The notes: generated from the sequence alone by a model not told the origin. A stretch of DNA of 64,000 nucleotides from Flavobacteriaceae bacterium (GCA_947451525.1 CANFZM010000001.1:62001-126000), one strand, 5' to 3'. Counted from the stretch's first letter, positions 1 through 10,301 are shown. Program-made: numbers and translations.

Positions 1-797
1 GCGAAGGAGATGCTTTAGCGACAGTAAAACAGGAACTTAGTACAATAATTCAAAAATATAAAAACTACCAAGGAGTAACATCGGCATCAGTATATTTAAA
101 AGATTTCAGTCACAACGAATGGACAGCGTTTAATGAAGAAGAAAAATACGAGCCTGGATCACTTTTTAAAGTGCCAATATTAATTGCTTATCTTAAAATG
201 AATGAAGAACATCCTGGCGTTTTAGATAGAGAATTACTTTTTAATCAATCTTTTAATATAGACAAGGTTGTGGCATTTAAATCTAAATCAATACAATTAG
301 GAAAATCTTATAAAGTAAGAGATTTATTGCAATACATGATTGGATATTCAGACAATAATGCAACGGCTTTGCTAAATAACAATTTGAAACCAGAAGTACT
401 GCAAAAATTATTTAAAGATTTAGAATTAGAAGTGCCAAATGTTAGTGCTAAACAATATTTCTTTACCGTAAAGCAATATTCGTTATTTATGAGAGCAATT
501 TATAACGCTTCTTATTTAACGATTGATGATTCGGAATTTGCTGCAGAGTTATTAAGCAAATGTGAATTTAATGAAGGAATTCGAAAAGGAATTCCAACTT
601 CTGTGAAAATTGCACATAAATTTGGAGAGTCAGGAACTCCTATAGAAAAACAATTACATGAATCTGCTATAGTTTATCTTGACGATAAGCCTTATTTGCT
701 AACCATTATGACTAAAGGGAAAGATAATACTTCACTTTCTAAACTTATTGGAGAAATTTCATCGGTTGTATTTAGAAATCAAAGTAATAAATCTTAA
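1..797 (+). CDS. Class A beta-lactamase-like serine hydrolase, 5'-truncated by window start
   Basis: The frame is open upstream of the listed ORF to the window edge (EGDALATVKQELSTIIQKYKNYQGV...YEPGSLFKVPI) and contains an SxxK motif (SLFK); the 171 start is an internal GTG. Confidence 0.75.
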   Translation, partial: EGDALATVKQELSTIIQKYKNYQGVTSASVYLKDFSHNEWTAFNEEEKYEPGSLFKVPILIAYLKMNEEHPGVLDRELLFNQSFNIDKVVAFKSKSIQLGKSYKVRDLLQYMIGYSDNNATALLNNNLKPEVLQKLFKDLELEVPNVSAKQYFFTVKQYSLFMRAIYNASYLTIDDSEFAAELLSKCEFNEGIRKGIPTSVKIAHKFGESGTPIEKQLHESAIVYLDDKPYLLTIMTKGKDNTSLSKLIGEISSVVFRNQSNKS

Positions 798-1052
798 AAA
801 AGCCTTGATTCTATTTTTTCATTTCTAAATTTCACCAATAAAAGCAAAATTTATTTTCCATTTTTTTAGAATTAAACACAAATTGACAAAAATCGCGTTA
901 TAATTTATTTATTATGGAAAAAAATATTCTGTTTTTAAATTATTTTATAATAATCGCCATCTACCCCTCTATTTTTAAATAATATTCTCCTTTATTTTTA
1001 TTTTTTTATAATTTTGCCCTATAATTTTAGGGGTTAATTAAAAAATTATAGA

Positions 1053-2384
1053 ATGAAACTAGAAAAACGTTGGGTATCTGCATTTGTAATAATTACTATT
1101 GTTGCTATAACTGGCTTATTTTGGCCGCATAAAAATGCTGAAGAAGAATTTAATACTGGTGATAGTATTAATTTTGCTGATGTGGCTTGGCTTCTTACTG
1201 CATCTTGCCTAGTTTTATTAATGACTCCTGGATTGTCTTTTTTTTATGGCGGTATGGTGGGCAAGAAAAATGTGATTTCTACCATGCTCAAAAGTTTTAT
1301 TTGCCTTGGAGTAGTGAGTTTATTATGGGTAACCATTGGATTTAGTTTGTCATTTGGCTCTCCAATTGGTTTTACAATTAATAACACCTATTATGGTATT
1401 ATCGGAAATCCATTAAATTTTGCTTTCTTCGATCAGGTTGAAATGTTGCCACATAAAACAATGGCTCCAAGTATTCCTTTCATACTTTTTGCACTTTTTC
1501 AAATGAAATTTGCAGTGATAACCCCTGCTATAATCACTGGTGCTTTAGCAGAACGCATTCGTTTTATATCTTTTTTATTATTTATTTGTTTGTTTACATT
1601 GTTTATTTATGCACCACTATGCCACATGATATGGCATCCTCACGGCCTGTTGGGTGGCTATTTTGGTGTTAAGGATTTTGCTGGTGGAACTGTGGTACAC
1701 ATGAGTGCAGGATTTGCCGCACTTGCTGGAGTATTAGTTCTTGGTAAACGCAAAAAAAGCGAACACATTCCTACTAATATTCCTTTTGTTCTTTTAGGAA
1801 CCGGTTTACTTTGGTTTGGATGGTTTGGCTTTAATGCAGGTTCGGCTTTAGCCGCTAATGCAACAGCAGCAATGGCGTTTGCAACTACCACTATTGCATC
1901 GGCAGCAGCCATGATGACTTGGGTATTTTTTGACAGATTAAATGGCAGAAAAGTCTCTGCCCTTGGCGCTTGTATTGGTGCTGTAGTTGGGTTAGTGGTA
2001 ATAACGCCAGCAGCAGGATATATTACTATACCGCAAAGTATCTTTTTTGGTTTCGTTGGCGCCATAGTTTCAAACCTTATGGTAAATTGGAAAAAACTAA
2101 AACAAATTGATGACACTTTAGATGTGTTTGCTTGTCATGGTATCGGTGGAATTATGGGAATGCTATTAACTGCAATTTTCGCTCAAGGAGAAAATGCTAG
2201 TTTATTGCATGGTGGTTGGGTAATATTTGGACATCATATGACAGCCTTAATATTGGTGTCTGTGTTTACATTTGGTGGTGCTTATCTATTATTTAAAGTT
2301 ACTAATTTCATTATTCCATTGCGAGTAACCGAAGAATCCGAAGAATTAGGATTGGATCAATCGCAACATGGAGAAAAATTTTAG
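1053..2384 (+). CDS. amt: Ammonium transporter (Amt family)
   Basis: 443 aa multi-TM protein; TPGLSFFYGGMVGKKNV, DFAGGTVVHMSAGFAALAG and WFGWFGFNAGSAL are Amt signatures. Confidence 0.95.
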   Translation: MKLEKRWVSAFVIITIVAITGLFWPHKNAEEEFNTGDSINFADVAWLLTASCLVLLMTPGLSFFYGGMVGKKNVISTMLKSFICLGVVSLLWVTIGFSLSFGSPIGFTINNTYYGIIGNPLNFAFFDQVEMLPHKTMAPSIPFILFALFQMKFAVITPAIITGALAERIRFISFLLFICLFTLFIYAPLCHMIWHPHGLLGGYFGVKDFAGGTVVHMSAGFAALAGVLVLGKRKKSEHIPTNIPFVLLGTGLLWFGWFGFNAGSALAANATAAMAFATTTIASAAAMMTWVFFDRLNGRKVSALGACIGAVVGLVVITPAAGYITIPQSIFFGFVGAIVSNLMVNWKKLKQIDDTLDVFACHGIGGIMGMLLTAIFAQGENASLLHGGWVIFGHHMTALILVSVFTFGGAYLLFKVTNFIIPLRVTEESEELGLDQSQHGEKF

Positions 2385-2387
2385 TTC

Positions 2388-3977
2388 TCATTCTTTTGTC
2401 AACATCTCCATTAGACGATCGTCATTTTTATAAATATCTTTATAAAAATTAATTTTGCCTTGACTGTCAACCCACGACGTAAAATACCCAATATAAACGG
2501 GGATTTTTGTTCTTAAAGCGTACCAAGATTCTTTATTTGTATGCATTGCTTCCTCTATTTTTTCTGACGTCCAATTGGGCTCTTCTTTCAAAATCAAGTT
2601 TGCTAATTCTACTGGTTTTTCTAAACGGATGCAACCATGACTAAAGGCCCTAGTTTCTTCTTTAAATAAATTTTTAGACGGGGTATCGTGCAAATAAATA
2701 TTATTATTATTTGGGAATAAGAACTTTATTAGTCCTAACGAATTGTTGGGCCCAGGTTTTTGTCTAACTCCACCGTCATGCCACTCCATATGATGACTTG
2801 CAAGATAGTTTTTATTTCTTCGTAAAGCAGGAAGAATCTCTTTCCTTAAAATACTATTAGGAACATTCCAATAAGGACAAAAAACAATATTACTCATCAT
2901 TCCGCTAAAAATTACCGTTTTATTCATTTCCTTACCAACAACTACCTTCGAGATTAAAGCAGGCTTTTTGTCTTTAAAAAAAGTAAGTTGAAAAGAGGGA
3001 ATATTAATTACGATAAACTCTTTAGAATTAGTTAATCCGCTTGAAACCCATCGGCAACGTTCCATATTTACCATAATTGTTTTAATGCGATTACCTATTG
3101 GAACATTCATTTCTGCAATATGTTTAGCAAGTATAACATCGTCGCCCTTGAAACCTGTTCGGGATTTAAAACTTAAAACTCCGGCTTTCAATTCTTCGTC
3201 ATAAGAATTACTTTTAGTGTCTTTTGCGAGGTCTCCTTCTAAAAACAGTCTAGTTCGAATTTGCAGAACAATATCCGAAGTGTCTCTAGGTTTTAAAGAT
3301 GTAAATTTTGGCGCCATCGTTATTGTATTCCACCCTCCTTTTTTTTCTATCTCGCGATACTGTTTTAATACATCTCTTAATTTGTAATATTGAGGCAATA
3401 AATATTTCGTCTCTTCCGATTTAGTATCTACCAAAAGTGAATCTAAATAATTTAAATAGGTTGGCTTATTTCTTGGCAAATACCATCCTAATTCTCTAGA
3501 TTTTGCTACATCTATTCCATGAAAAACCTTATCTACATAAAATAAATAATAGGAAGTTAAACCAATTTCCAAATCTAAATCTGGTGTTGACGCTATATTA
3601 GAATATTTAGATTCAAACGCCTCCTTGTAGGGAACTACTGCGGTAACGCCTTCCTCTTGTAAATTATTTATTTTATTCCATATAACTGCTGCAGTTTCTT
3701 TGATACCATTGCCATCCTGCCAAATGTAATTAAAATGTTGTTGCTGGTAGATTGCAACGGCTTGTTTTTTATAGGGTAAAAACTCAGGATATTTTTTATA
3801 AAAAACTGTAACTAAGGTACTGTCAAAAGGAGTTAGATTTACAATTTTTTCTTTATTTACCGTTGCATAATGCAATGCAATAGTATTGTTTTTATTATTT
3901 TGACAAGAAACATTGGATATGCCTAACAAAAGGAGAGAAATGAAAAATATTAAATAAGGGACGCGTGCTTTTTTCAT
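2388..3977 (-). CDS. L,D-transpeptidase family protein (YcbB-like)
   Basis: Catalytic SHGCIRLEKP motif, N-terminal lipoprotein-like signal, 529 aa. Confidence 0.9.
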   Translation of the reverse strand: MKKARVPYLIFFISLLLLGISNVSCQNNKNNTIALHYATVNKEKIVNLTPFDSTLVTVFYKKYPEFLPYKKQAVAIYQQQHFNYIWQDGNGIKETAAVIWNKINNLQEEGVTAVVPYKEAFESKYSNIASTPDLDLEIGLTSYYLFYVDKVFHGIDVAKSRELGWYLPRNKPTYLNYLDSLLVDTKSEETKYLLPQYYKLRDVLKQYREIEKKGGWNTITMAPKFTSLKPRDTSDIVLQIRTRLFLEGDLAKDTKSNSYDEELKAGVLSFKSRTGFKGDDVILAKHIAEMNVPIGNRIKTIMVNMERCRWVSSGLTNSKEFIVINIPSFQLTFFKDKKPALISKVVVGKEMNKTVIFSGMMSNIVFCPYWNVPNSILRKEILPALRRNKNYLASHHMEWHDGGVRQKPGPNNSLGLIKFLFPNNNNIYLHDTPSKNLFKEETRAFSHGCIRLEKPVELANLILKEEPNWTSEKIEEAMHTNKESWYALRTKIPVYIGYFTSWVDSQGKINFYKDIYKNDDRLMEMLTKE

Positions 3978-4021
3978 CTTTAGTGTAGTTTATCTAAAGT
4001 TACTATATTTACCTCAAACAA

Positions 4022-4555
4022 ATGACTTTTTTAACTAAAAATTTTACTCGAATGAATACACAAAAACTCTTTTTTATACTGTTACTAATAGTAAGTAATA
4101 ACTTACAAGCACAAGAAAAAGCCAAACAAGAGATTAATACTACTTTAAACCATTGGCATCAGGCAGCCGCAGCGGCCAATTTTGAAGATTATTTTTCAGA
4201 TTTAACCGACGACGCTATCTTTATTGGGACTGATGCTACCGAAAATTGGGACAAAATTGCCTTTAAAGTATTTGCCAAACCCTACTTCGATAGTGGAAAA
4301 GCATGGAATTTTACTCCAATTGAAAGACATATCTATTTATCGGAAGATGGAAAAACTGCTTGGTTTGACGAATTATTAGACACCCACATGAAAATTTGCA
4401 GAGGATCGGGAGTATTGATAAAAATTAAAAATAAGTGGAAAATAAAACATTATGTTCTTTCTATGACCATTCCAAATGAGAATACTAATGAGGTGGTAAA
4501 AATAAAATCCTCTTTGGAAGATGTGCTATTATCTAAAGGGAAGCGATTGTATTAA
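4022..4555 (+). CDS. Secreted NTF2/SnoaL-like protein
   Basis: Signal peptide then nuclear transport factor 2-like pattern (HWHQAAAAANFEDYFSDLTDDAIFIGTDATENW). An internal ATG at 4052 may be the real start. Confidence 0.65.
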   Translation: MTFLTKNFTRMNTQKLFFILLLIVSNNLQAQEKAKQEINTTLNHWHQAAAAANFEDYFSDLTDDAIFIGTDATENWDKIAFKVFAKPYFDSGKAWNFTPIERHIYLSEDGKTAWFDELLDTHMKICRGSGVLIKIKNKWKIKHYVLSMTIPNENTNEVVKIKSSLEDVLLSKGKRLY

Positions 4556-4557
4556 AA

Positions 4558-4631
4558 AATAAAAAGGGTGAAATTTCTTTCACCCTTTTTGCCCCAAATC
4601 TACCATAAACTTAACCTACTAATCTCATGGT
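4558..4631 (-). ncRNA. Candidate small RNA, copy 1 (~72 nt), intrinsic terminator at 3' end
   Basis: Minus strand: TTG (4664-4666) - 20 nt - TATATTTG (4636-4643), then TACCACCATGAGATTAGTAGGTTAAGTTTATGGTAGATTTGGGGC and AAAAAGGGTGAAA-GAAA-TTTCACCCTTTTT. Second copy at 5005-5079. Confidence 0.6.
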
Positions 4632-4635
4632 GGTA

Positions 4636-4666
4636 CAAATATAATGGCACAAGAATCTTACTTCAA
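4636..4666 (-). promoter_or_regulatory. Bacteroidota-type promoter of candidate sRNA copy 1
   Basis: TTG-N20-TATATTTG matches the TTG-N17-23-TAnnTTTG consensus. Confidence 0.65.
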
Positions 4667-5004
4667 AATAAAATTGTTCAACTACAGTAAAAATCGATGA
4701 AATACACATTTTTGTTAATTTTAATGCCTAATGTCGTTTAAATTGAATTATATATAATTACATATCGACAAAAAACGCTATTTAGTCTGAATAGTAATTA
4801 TTCATCTACAAACACCAAATATTTGAATTATTTTGAAATAAAATTAATGGATTTAACTTGAAATAAAATTAAATTATCTGATACTTTCTTTTCGATGAAA
4901 GATAACATTCTTATATGTGTTTTTATGAAAGATGGCAAAAAACTAATGCAATGAAGAAAAAGCAATAACAATGTTTTACTTTAAGAGAGATGGTTGCTTT
5001 AAAA

Positions 5005-5079
5005 ATAAAAAAAAGGTGAAATTTCTTTCACCTTTTTTGCCCCAAATCTACCATAAACTTAACCTACTAATCTCATGGT
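5005..5079 (-). ncRNA. Candidate small RNA, copy 2
   Basis: Same transcribed body as copy 1. Terminator AAAAAAGGTGAAA-GAAA-TTTCACCTTTTTT: one G:C pair replaced by A:T on both arms. Confidence 0.6.
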
Positions 5080-5083
5080 GGTA

Positions 5084-5114
5084 CAAATATAAGTCCATAA
5101 GAATCTCATGTCAA
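5084..5114 (-). promoter_or_regulatory. Promoter of candidate sRNA copy 2
   Basis: TTG-N20-TATATTTG; the spacer differs from copy 1 but the -33 and -7 elements and their spacing are preserved. Confidence 0.65.
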
Positions 5115-5168
5115 AATAAAATTGTTCAACGACAGTAAAAATCGATGAAATGCACTTTTTTGTGAATT

Positions 5169-7067
5169 TTAATACGCTCTAGCGTTTTTGCCTTCGTAAA
5201 AATTCATAAATGCTCGATTAACTACACGATTCCCGCCAGGAGTGGGATAATCACCTGTAAAGTACCAATCTCCTAAATTATTTGGACATGCTTGGTGTAA
5301 ATTGTCTATAGTTTGAAAGATAATTTTAACTTCTGCTTGAATAGTTTCCGAAGTTAATAATTGTGCGATTTTATTTGATATTTCAGTATCGGTAAACGGT
5401 GCATATATTTCGGTTACATAGTTTACTACTTCGGCATCAGCCATGTTTTCTTGCGATTTGCATTTAACATAAACCTCATCCACTATGTGGTAAAGATTTC
5501 GTTCTTTTAATAAGGCCATTGTAGCCTGAAAAGCAATAAGCCCTTCTAGTTTTGCCATGTCAATTCCATAACAATCTGGATACCTTATTTGTGGTGCCGA
5601 TGAAACTACAACAATTCGTTTTGGGTGTAATCGATCCATCATTTTAAGGATACTCATTTTTAATGTAGTCCCTCTCACAATACTATCATCAATAATCACT
5701 AAATTATCTGTTGGTTGTATCACGCCATAAGTTACGTCATAAACATGAGCAACCAAATCATCACGACTGCTGTCTTCGGTTATGAATGTTCTAAGTTTGG
5801 CATCTTTAATAGCAACTTTTTCAGTTCGAATTTTAACCGATAGAATTTCTTCCAACTTTTCTTTGGTAAGGGTTTTTCTATTGTTTAAAATAAATTGATT
5901 TTTTCTTTGGTTTAAAAAATCGTTTGCCGCTTCAATCATTCCATAAAAAGAAGTTTCGGCCGTGTTAGGAATATACGAAAAAACAGCGTTATCGGTATCG
6001 TTTTCTATTGCTTCTAATACTGCTGGAAGTATTAATTTCCCCAGATGTTTACGCTCTTGATAAATTTCAGCATCACTTCCTCTTGAGAAATAAATTCGTT
6101 CAAAAGAACACGCTTTTTTAATGGTGGGAGTTGTAATTTCTTGAACTGAAACGGTATTGTTTTTTTTGATAATCAAAGCATTTCCAGGAAGTAATTCCTC
6201 CACTTTTTCAAATGGAACATTAAATACGGTTTGGATAACTGGTCTTTCAGAAGCAACTACTACAATTTCATCGTCTTCATAAAAATATACCGGACGAATT
6301 CCTGCTGGATCTCTTAAAACGAAAGCATCTCCATGACCTAACAAACCTGCCATAGCATAGCCTCCATCCCAACCTTTGGAAGCACGTTTTAATATTTTGG
6401 CAATATCTAGTTTCTCTGCAATTACTGGTGAGGCTTCTCTTTTAGATAAGCCATTATTTTTACATTCTAAATACAAGTCGGTAACCTCATCGTCAAGAAA
6501 ATGTCCTATTTTCTCCATTACGGTAACCGTATCGGCCATTTCTTTAGGATGCTGTCCTAATTCTACCAAACTATTAAAAAGTTCTTTAACATTGGTCATA
6601 TTGAAATTTCCGGCAACGATAAGATTTCGATGCATCCAATTGTTTTGACGCAAAAAAGGATGTACGCTTTCAATGTTATTTTTACCAAAAGTTCCATAAC
6701 GCACATGCCCAAGAAACAATTCACCTATATAAGGAATGTTCGCTTTTTGGAGCGCCACATTATCGGCATATTCAGGATGATCTGCCATTTCTTGATTAAT
6801 TCGCTCATTAATTTGAGCATATACATCTTGAATGGGTTGTGCATCGTTAGATCGAACCCTACTAATGTATCTTTGGCCAGGTTGCACATCAAGTTTAATA
6901 GAAGCAAACCCTGCGCCATCTTGACCGCGGTTGTGTTGTTTTTCCATTAGGAGATACATTTTCTGTACCCCATAGAAAGCCGAGCCGTATTTTTCTTTGT
7001 AAAATTCTAACGGTTTTTTTAATCGTAAAAGGGCAATTCCACATTCGTGTTTGATTGCGTCACTCAT
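5169..7067 (-). CDS. PurF-like amidophosphoribosyltransferase / class II glutamine amidotransferase, 632 aa
   Basis: HECGIALLRL...MEKQHNRGQDGAGFA (Ntn glutaminase) and VIIDDSIVRGTTLK (PRTase PRPP loop). Confidence 0.88.
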   Translation of the reverse strand: MSDAIKHECGIALLRLKKPLEFYKEKYGSAFYGVQKMYLLMEKQHNRGQDGAGFASIKLDVQPGQRYISRVRSNDAQPIQDVYAQINERINQEMADHPEYADNVALQKANIPYIGELFLGHVRYGTFGKNNIESVHPFLRQNNWMHRNLIVAGNFNMTNVKELFNSLVELGQHPKEMADTVTVMEKIGHFLDDEVTDLYLECKNNGLSKREASPVIAEKLDIAKILKRASKGWDGGYAMAGLLGHGDAFVLRDPAGIRPVYFYEDDEIVVVASERPVIQTVFNVPFEKVEELLPGNALIIKKNNTVSVQEITTPTIKKACSFERIYFSRGSDAEIYQERKHLGKLILPAVLEAIENDTDNAVFSYIPNTAETSFYGMIEAANDFLNQRKNQFILNNRKTLTKEKLEEILSVKIRTEKVAIKDAKLRTFITEDSSRDDLVAHVYDVTYGVIQPTDNLVIIDDSIVRGTTLKMSILKMMDRLHPKRIVVVSSAPQIRYPDCYGIDMAKLEGLIAFQATMALLKERNLYHIVDEVYVKCKSQENMADAEVVNYVTEIYAPFTDTEISNKIAQLLTSETIQAEVKIIFQTIDNLHQACPNNLGDWYFTGDYPTPGGNRVVNRAFMNFYEGKNARAY

Positions 7068-7174
7068 TGTAGTTGTAGTTTGTAGTTATTTATTTTCAAA
7101 CGAATTTCAATTATTTTCTCGTGTTGTATTTATACTAATTGTAAATTAATTTACATTCGTTGAACCCAAAAAAA

Positions 7175-7196
7175 ATGCCCCGAAATTTCGAGGCAT
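7175..7196 (-). terminator. Intrinsic terminator of PfkB-family kinase gene
   Basis: ATGCCTCGAAATTTCGGGGCAT followed by T-run on minus strand. Confidence 0.7.
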
Positions 7197-7200
7197 AAAT

Positions 7201-8127
7201 TTATAGTAATTCTATATCAAATTGCGTTAATAACTTGAATTGTTTTAATCTTTCTTGAACTTCTTCTTTTTTCAAGTCTTCCATTCGTTCAGTCCCAAAC
7301 TTCTCTACACAGAAAGAAGCCAAATTAGAACCTTGAATAATAGCGTTTTTCATATTGTTAAAGGAAATGTTTTCGCTTTGAGCAATATACCCTGAGAAAC
7401 CACCTGCAAAAGTATCGCCAGCGCCAGTTGGATCAAAGACTTCTTCTAACGGAAGTGCTGGAGCAAAGAAAACCTCTTTGTTGTGAAACAATAAAGCACC
7501 ATGTTCTCCTTTTTTTATTACTACATATTTAGGTCCCATAGTATGAATTTTGGCAGCAGCTTTTACTAAAGAGTATTCGCCAGACAATTGTCGGGCTTCC
7601 TCATCATTGATAGTTATGACGTCTACAAGCCTTACAACGTCTAATAATTCTGGCAAAGCACAATCCATCCAAAAATTCATAGTATCTAGCACTACTAATT
7701 TAGGCTTAGAAGTCATTTGTTTTAAGACTCCGGTTTGAACTAAAGGGTGTAAGTTGCCTAACATCACAACATCAGCATCTTTAAAATCTTGAGGAACTAC
7801 AGGATTAAAGTCTGCTAAAACATTTAGTTCTGTAATTAAGGTATCGCGTGAATTCAAATCGTTATGGTATTTTCCACTCCAAAAGAAAGTTTTACCGCCT
7901 TTTACAATTTCAATTCCAGAAATATCAATATTTCTAGCAGTTAGCAAATCTAAATATTCTTGCGGAAAATCCTCGCCAACTATGGAAACTATTGCAGATT
8001 TTACATTAAAATGAGAAGCAGAAAGTCCTATATAAGTGGCAGCACCACCAAGAATTTTATCTGTTTTCCCGAAGGGAGTTTCGATAGCGTCAAAAGCGAC
8101 CGTTCCTACTATTAAAAGTTTGTTCAT
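7201..8127 (-). CDS. PfkB family sugar/nucleoside kinase
   Basis: GGAATYIGLSAS and DPTGAGDTFAGGFSGY ribokinase-family motifs. Confidence 0.9.
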   Translation of the reverse strand: MNKLLIVGTVAFDAIETPFGKTDKILGGAATYIGLSASHFNVKSAIVSIVGEDFPQEYLDLLTARNIDISGIEIVKGGKTFFWSGKYHNDLNSRDTLITELNVLADFNPVVPQDFKDADVVMLGNLHPLVQTGVLKQMTSKPKLVVLDTMNFWMDCALPELLDVVRLVDVITINDEEARQLSGEYSLVKAAAKIHTMGPKYVVIKKGEHGALLFHNKEVFFAPALPLEEVFDPTGAGDTFAGGFSGYIAQSENISFNNMKNAIIQGSNLASFCVEKFGTERMEDLKKEEVQERLKQFKLLTQFDIELL

Positions 8128-8387
8128 TATGTATTTATGAAATTAAAAAGGCAAAGATATGTTTTAGTTTAGAAGTTTAAAAGTTTAAGGGTTTAAAAAT
8201 TTAGAACTTATAAGTCTTAAGATTACCAAAAGAATCTAAAAATAAATTCAAAATTGCTATTTGTTAAACAATTAATTCATTACATTTGAGATATTACACA
8301 ATTTTTCCTATAAACATAAATTAATTTACGCATTAGTGCGTATTTATCATAAAAAATGTTTTACAATAAATCTTTAAAATTTGCAAT

Positions 8388-8729
8388 ATGCAACATAGAG
8401 GAGAAATAATAAAATTAGCGGTTTATAAAAGTGGGTTTTCTATAACAGAACTAGCTAAGCGAATTGGCAAAAGCAGAAGATGGGTATATTTGATGTTTGA
8501 GAACAATAGTGTATCCCTTGATGTCATTTTGCAAATAGGAAATATTATACATCATAACTTCACAAAGGAAATAGAAGAACTGTACCCAATAAAGAGGACA
8601 TTGATTAATTCTATTTCAGATTTTCAAAGCACCGAAGTTTCAAATGATTATTGGAAGAATAAATATTTGAAATTACTTGAAGAATATAATACATTACTAA
8701 AAGAAAGAAGAAATTCAACAGAAAATTAG
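8388..8729 (+). CDS. Small helix-turn-helix (XRE-like) protein
   Basis: HTH pattern SGFSITELAKRIGKSRRWVYLMFENNSVSLDVILQIGNII, charged C-terminal helix. Confidence 0.6.
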   Translation: MQHRGEIIKLAVYKSGFSITELAKRIGKSRRWVYLMFENNSVSLDVILQIGNIIHHNFTKEIEELYPIKRTLINSISDFQSTEVSNDYWKNKYLKLLEEYNTLLKERRNSTEN

Positions 8730-8749
8730 GACTAAACCTAAAAATTGAG

Positions 8750-9229
8750 TTACAGTAATTTCTCTTCTTCTTTTTCATAAAAAGCATCTACTGAAAGATT
8801 CTTTAATCCCGAAGCATATACCGCAAGTTCATCACAACGTTCATTTTGCGGATGGTTATTGTGCCCTTTTATCCATTTAAAATCAACTTTATGTTGTCGG
8901 TATATTTTTAGAAAGCGTTTCCAAAGATCGGAGTTTTTACGATCAACAAATCCTTTTTTTTCCCATCCTAACACCCATTTTTTCTCTACAGAATCTACGA
9001 CATATTTAGAATCAGAAATAACCAACACGGTCATCTTTGGATTTTTTAATTTTTCCAAACCAACAATAACAGCCAAAAGTTCCATTCTATTGTTAGTCGT
9101 TAACCTAAACCCTTCGTAAAATTCTTTTTTATGTGGTGTACCAACTAATTCCATGACAACGCCATAACCTCCGTTTCCGGGGTTTCCTTTGGCAGCACCA
9201 TCGGTATATATGTGGACTTGATGAGACAT
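8750..9229 (-). CDS. rnhA: Ribonuclease HI
   Basis: IYTDGAAKGNPGNGGYG, NNRMELLAVI, WIKGHNNHPQNERCDELA. Confidence 0.95.
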   Translation of the reverse strand: MSHQVHIYTDGAAKGNPGNGGYGVVMELVGTPHKKEFYEGFRLTTNNRMELLAVIVGLEKLKNPKMTVLVISDSKYVVDSVEKKWVLGWEKKGFVDRKNSDLWKRFLKIYRQHKVDFKWIKGHNNHPQNERCDELAVYASGLKNLSVDAFYEKEEEKLL

Positions 9230-9250
9230 TATTATTTACGAGGTTAAATA

Positions 9251-9811
9251 TTAAGTTAAAAGTTTTTCAATTACTTCTGGAAAATATTGGTGCTCTAATA
9301 TATGAATTTTATCTGCTATTTCATCTGCAGTAGAACAATCTTCAATAGTTACCGATTTTTGAAAAATTATAGCCCCTTCATCATAATTTTCATTTACATA
9401 ATGAATGGTAATTCCGGTTTCCATTTCTTTATTGTCTAAAACAGCTTGGTGAACATTCATTCCGTACATACCTTTTCCTCCGTATTTTGGTAGAAGTGCA
9501 GGATGAATATTAATAATCTTATTTGGGAAATTTTTAATTATTGTCTCGGGAAATTTCCATAAAAAGCCAGCAAGAACAATTAAATCGGGAGCATCCTGTA
9601 GTATTTTATCGGCTAATTTTCCATCATTAAAATCTTGTCTATTAAAAATTTCTGCAGGAATATGAAGGTTTTTTGCACGATCAATAACTTTTGCAGTTGG
9701 ATTATTAGTGTAAACCCTAACAACTTCGATATTTTTGTTTTCTTGGCAGTGTCTAATTATTTTTTCGGCATTTGATCCAGATCCAGATGCAAACAATATT
9801 ATTTTTTTCAT
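9251..9811 (-). CDS. purN: Phosphoribosylglycinamide formyltransferase
   Basis: ASGSGSNAEKII, VLAGFLWKFP, INIHPALLPKYGGKGMYG. Confidence 0.93.
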   Translation of the reverse strand: MKKIILFASGSGSNAEKIIRHCQENKNIEVVRVYTNNPTAKVIDRAKNLHIPAEIFNRQDFNDGKLADKILQDAPDLIVLAGFLWKFPETIIKNFPNKIINIHPALLPKYGGKGMYGMNVHQAVLDNKEMETGITIHYVNENYDEGAIIFQKSVTIEDCSTADEIADKIHILEHQYFPEVIEKLLT

Positions 9812-10064
9812 TTTAGGAATTCATTCGTTGGTGCAAAAATACATAAGTTTTACCACAAAATAATAGTGTTATTTACAATCCATAAACACCCTATTTTTGC
9901 AGTGAAAACTTTTGCTAAGGCAAAAAAAAGAATAATAAATTATATAAATGAGGTCTTTGTAAAATAATTTTTTTAATTTCGTAGTCATATTTATTAACTA
10001 AAAGGTGGTATTAAGATAAAGTTTTTTATTTTTGCCAACAATTTAAATTTTAAAATTAAAGATT

Positions 10065-10301
10065 ATGTCAGACATTGCATCAAGAGTTAAAGCGATTATC
10101 GTAGACAAATTAGGCGTTGACGAGAATGAAGTTGTAACAGAAGCAAGCTTCACTAACGATTTAGGAGCTGATTCATTAGACACTGTTGAGCTTATTATGG
10201 AGTTCGAAAAAGAATTTGATATCCAAATTCCAGACGACCAAGCAGAAAACATTGCTACTGTAGGTCAAGCTATTTCGTATATTGAAGAAGCAAAAAAATA
10301 A
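10065..10301 (+). CDS. acpP: Acyl carrier protein
   Basis: 78 aa with phosphopantetheine site [12 protein letters not shown]. Confidence 0.97.
   Translation: MSDIASRVKAIIVDKLGVDENEVVTEASFTNDLGADSLDTVELIMEFEKEFDIQIPDDQAENIATVGQAISYIEEAKK

Noticed and set aside
1658-2116. 152-aa minus-strand ORF inside amt
   Set aside because: Antisense to a strongly supported coding gene; composition mirrors the opposite strand.
4731-4980. Possible small gene between the two sRNA copies
   Set aside because: AT-rich with frequent stops on both strands and no listed ORF.
6376-6950. Plus-strand ORFs opposite the PurF-like gene
   Set aside because: Overlapping shadow ORFs with no family signal.
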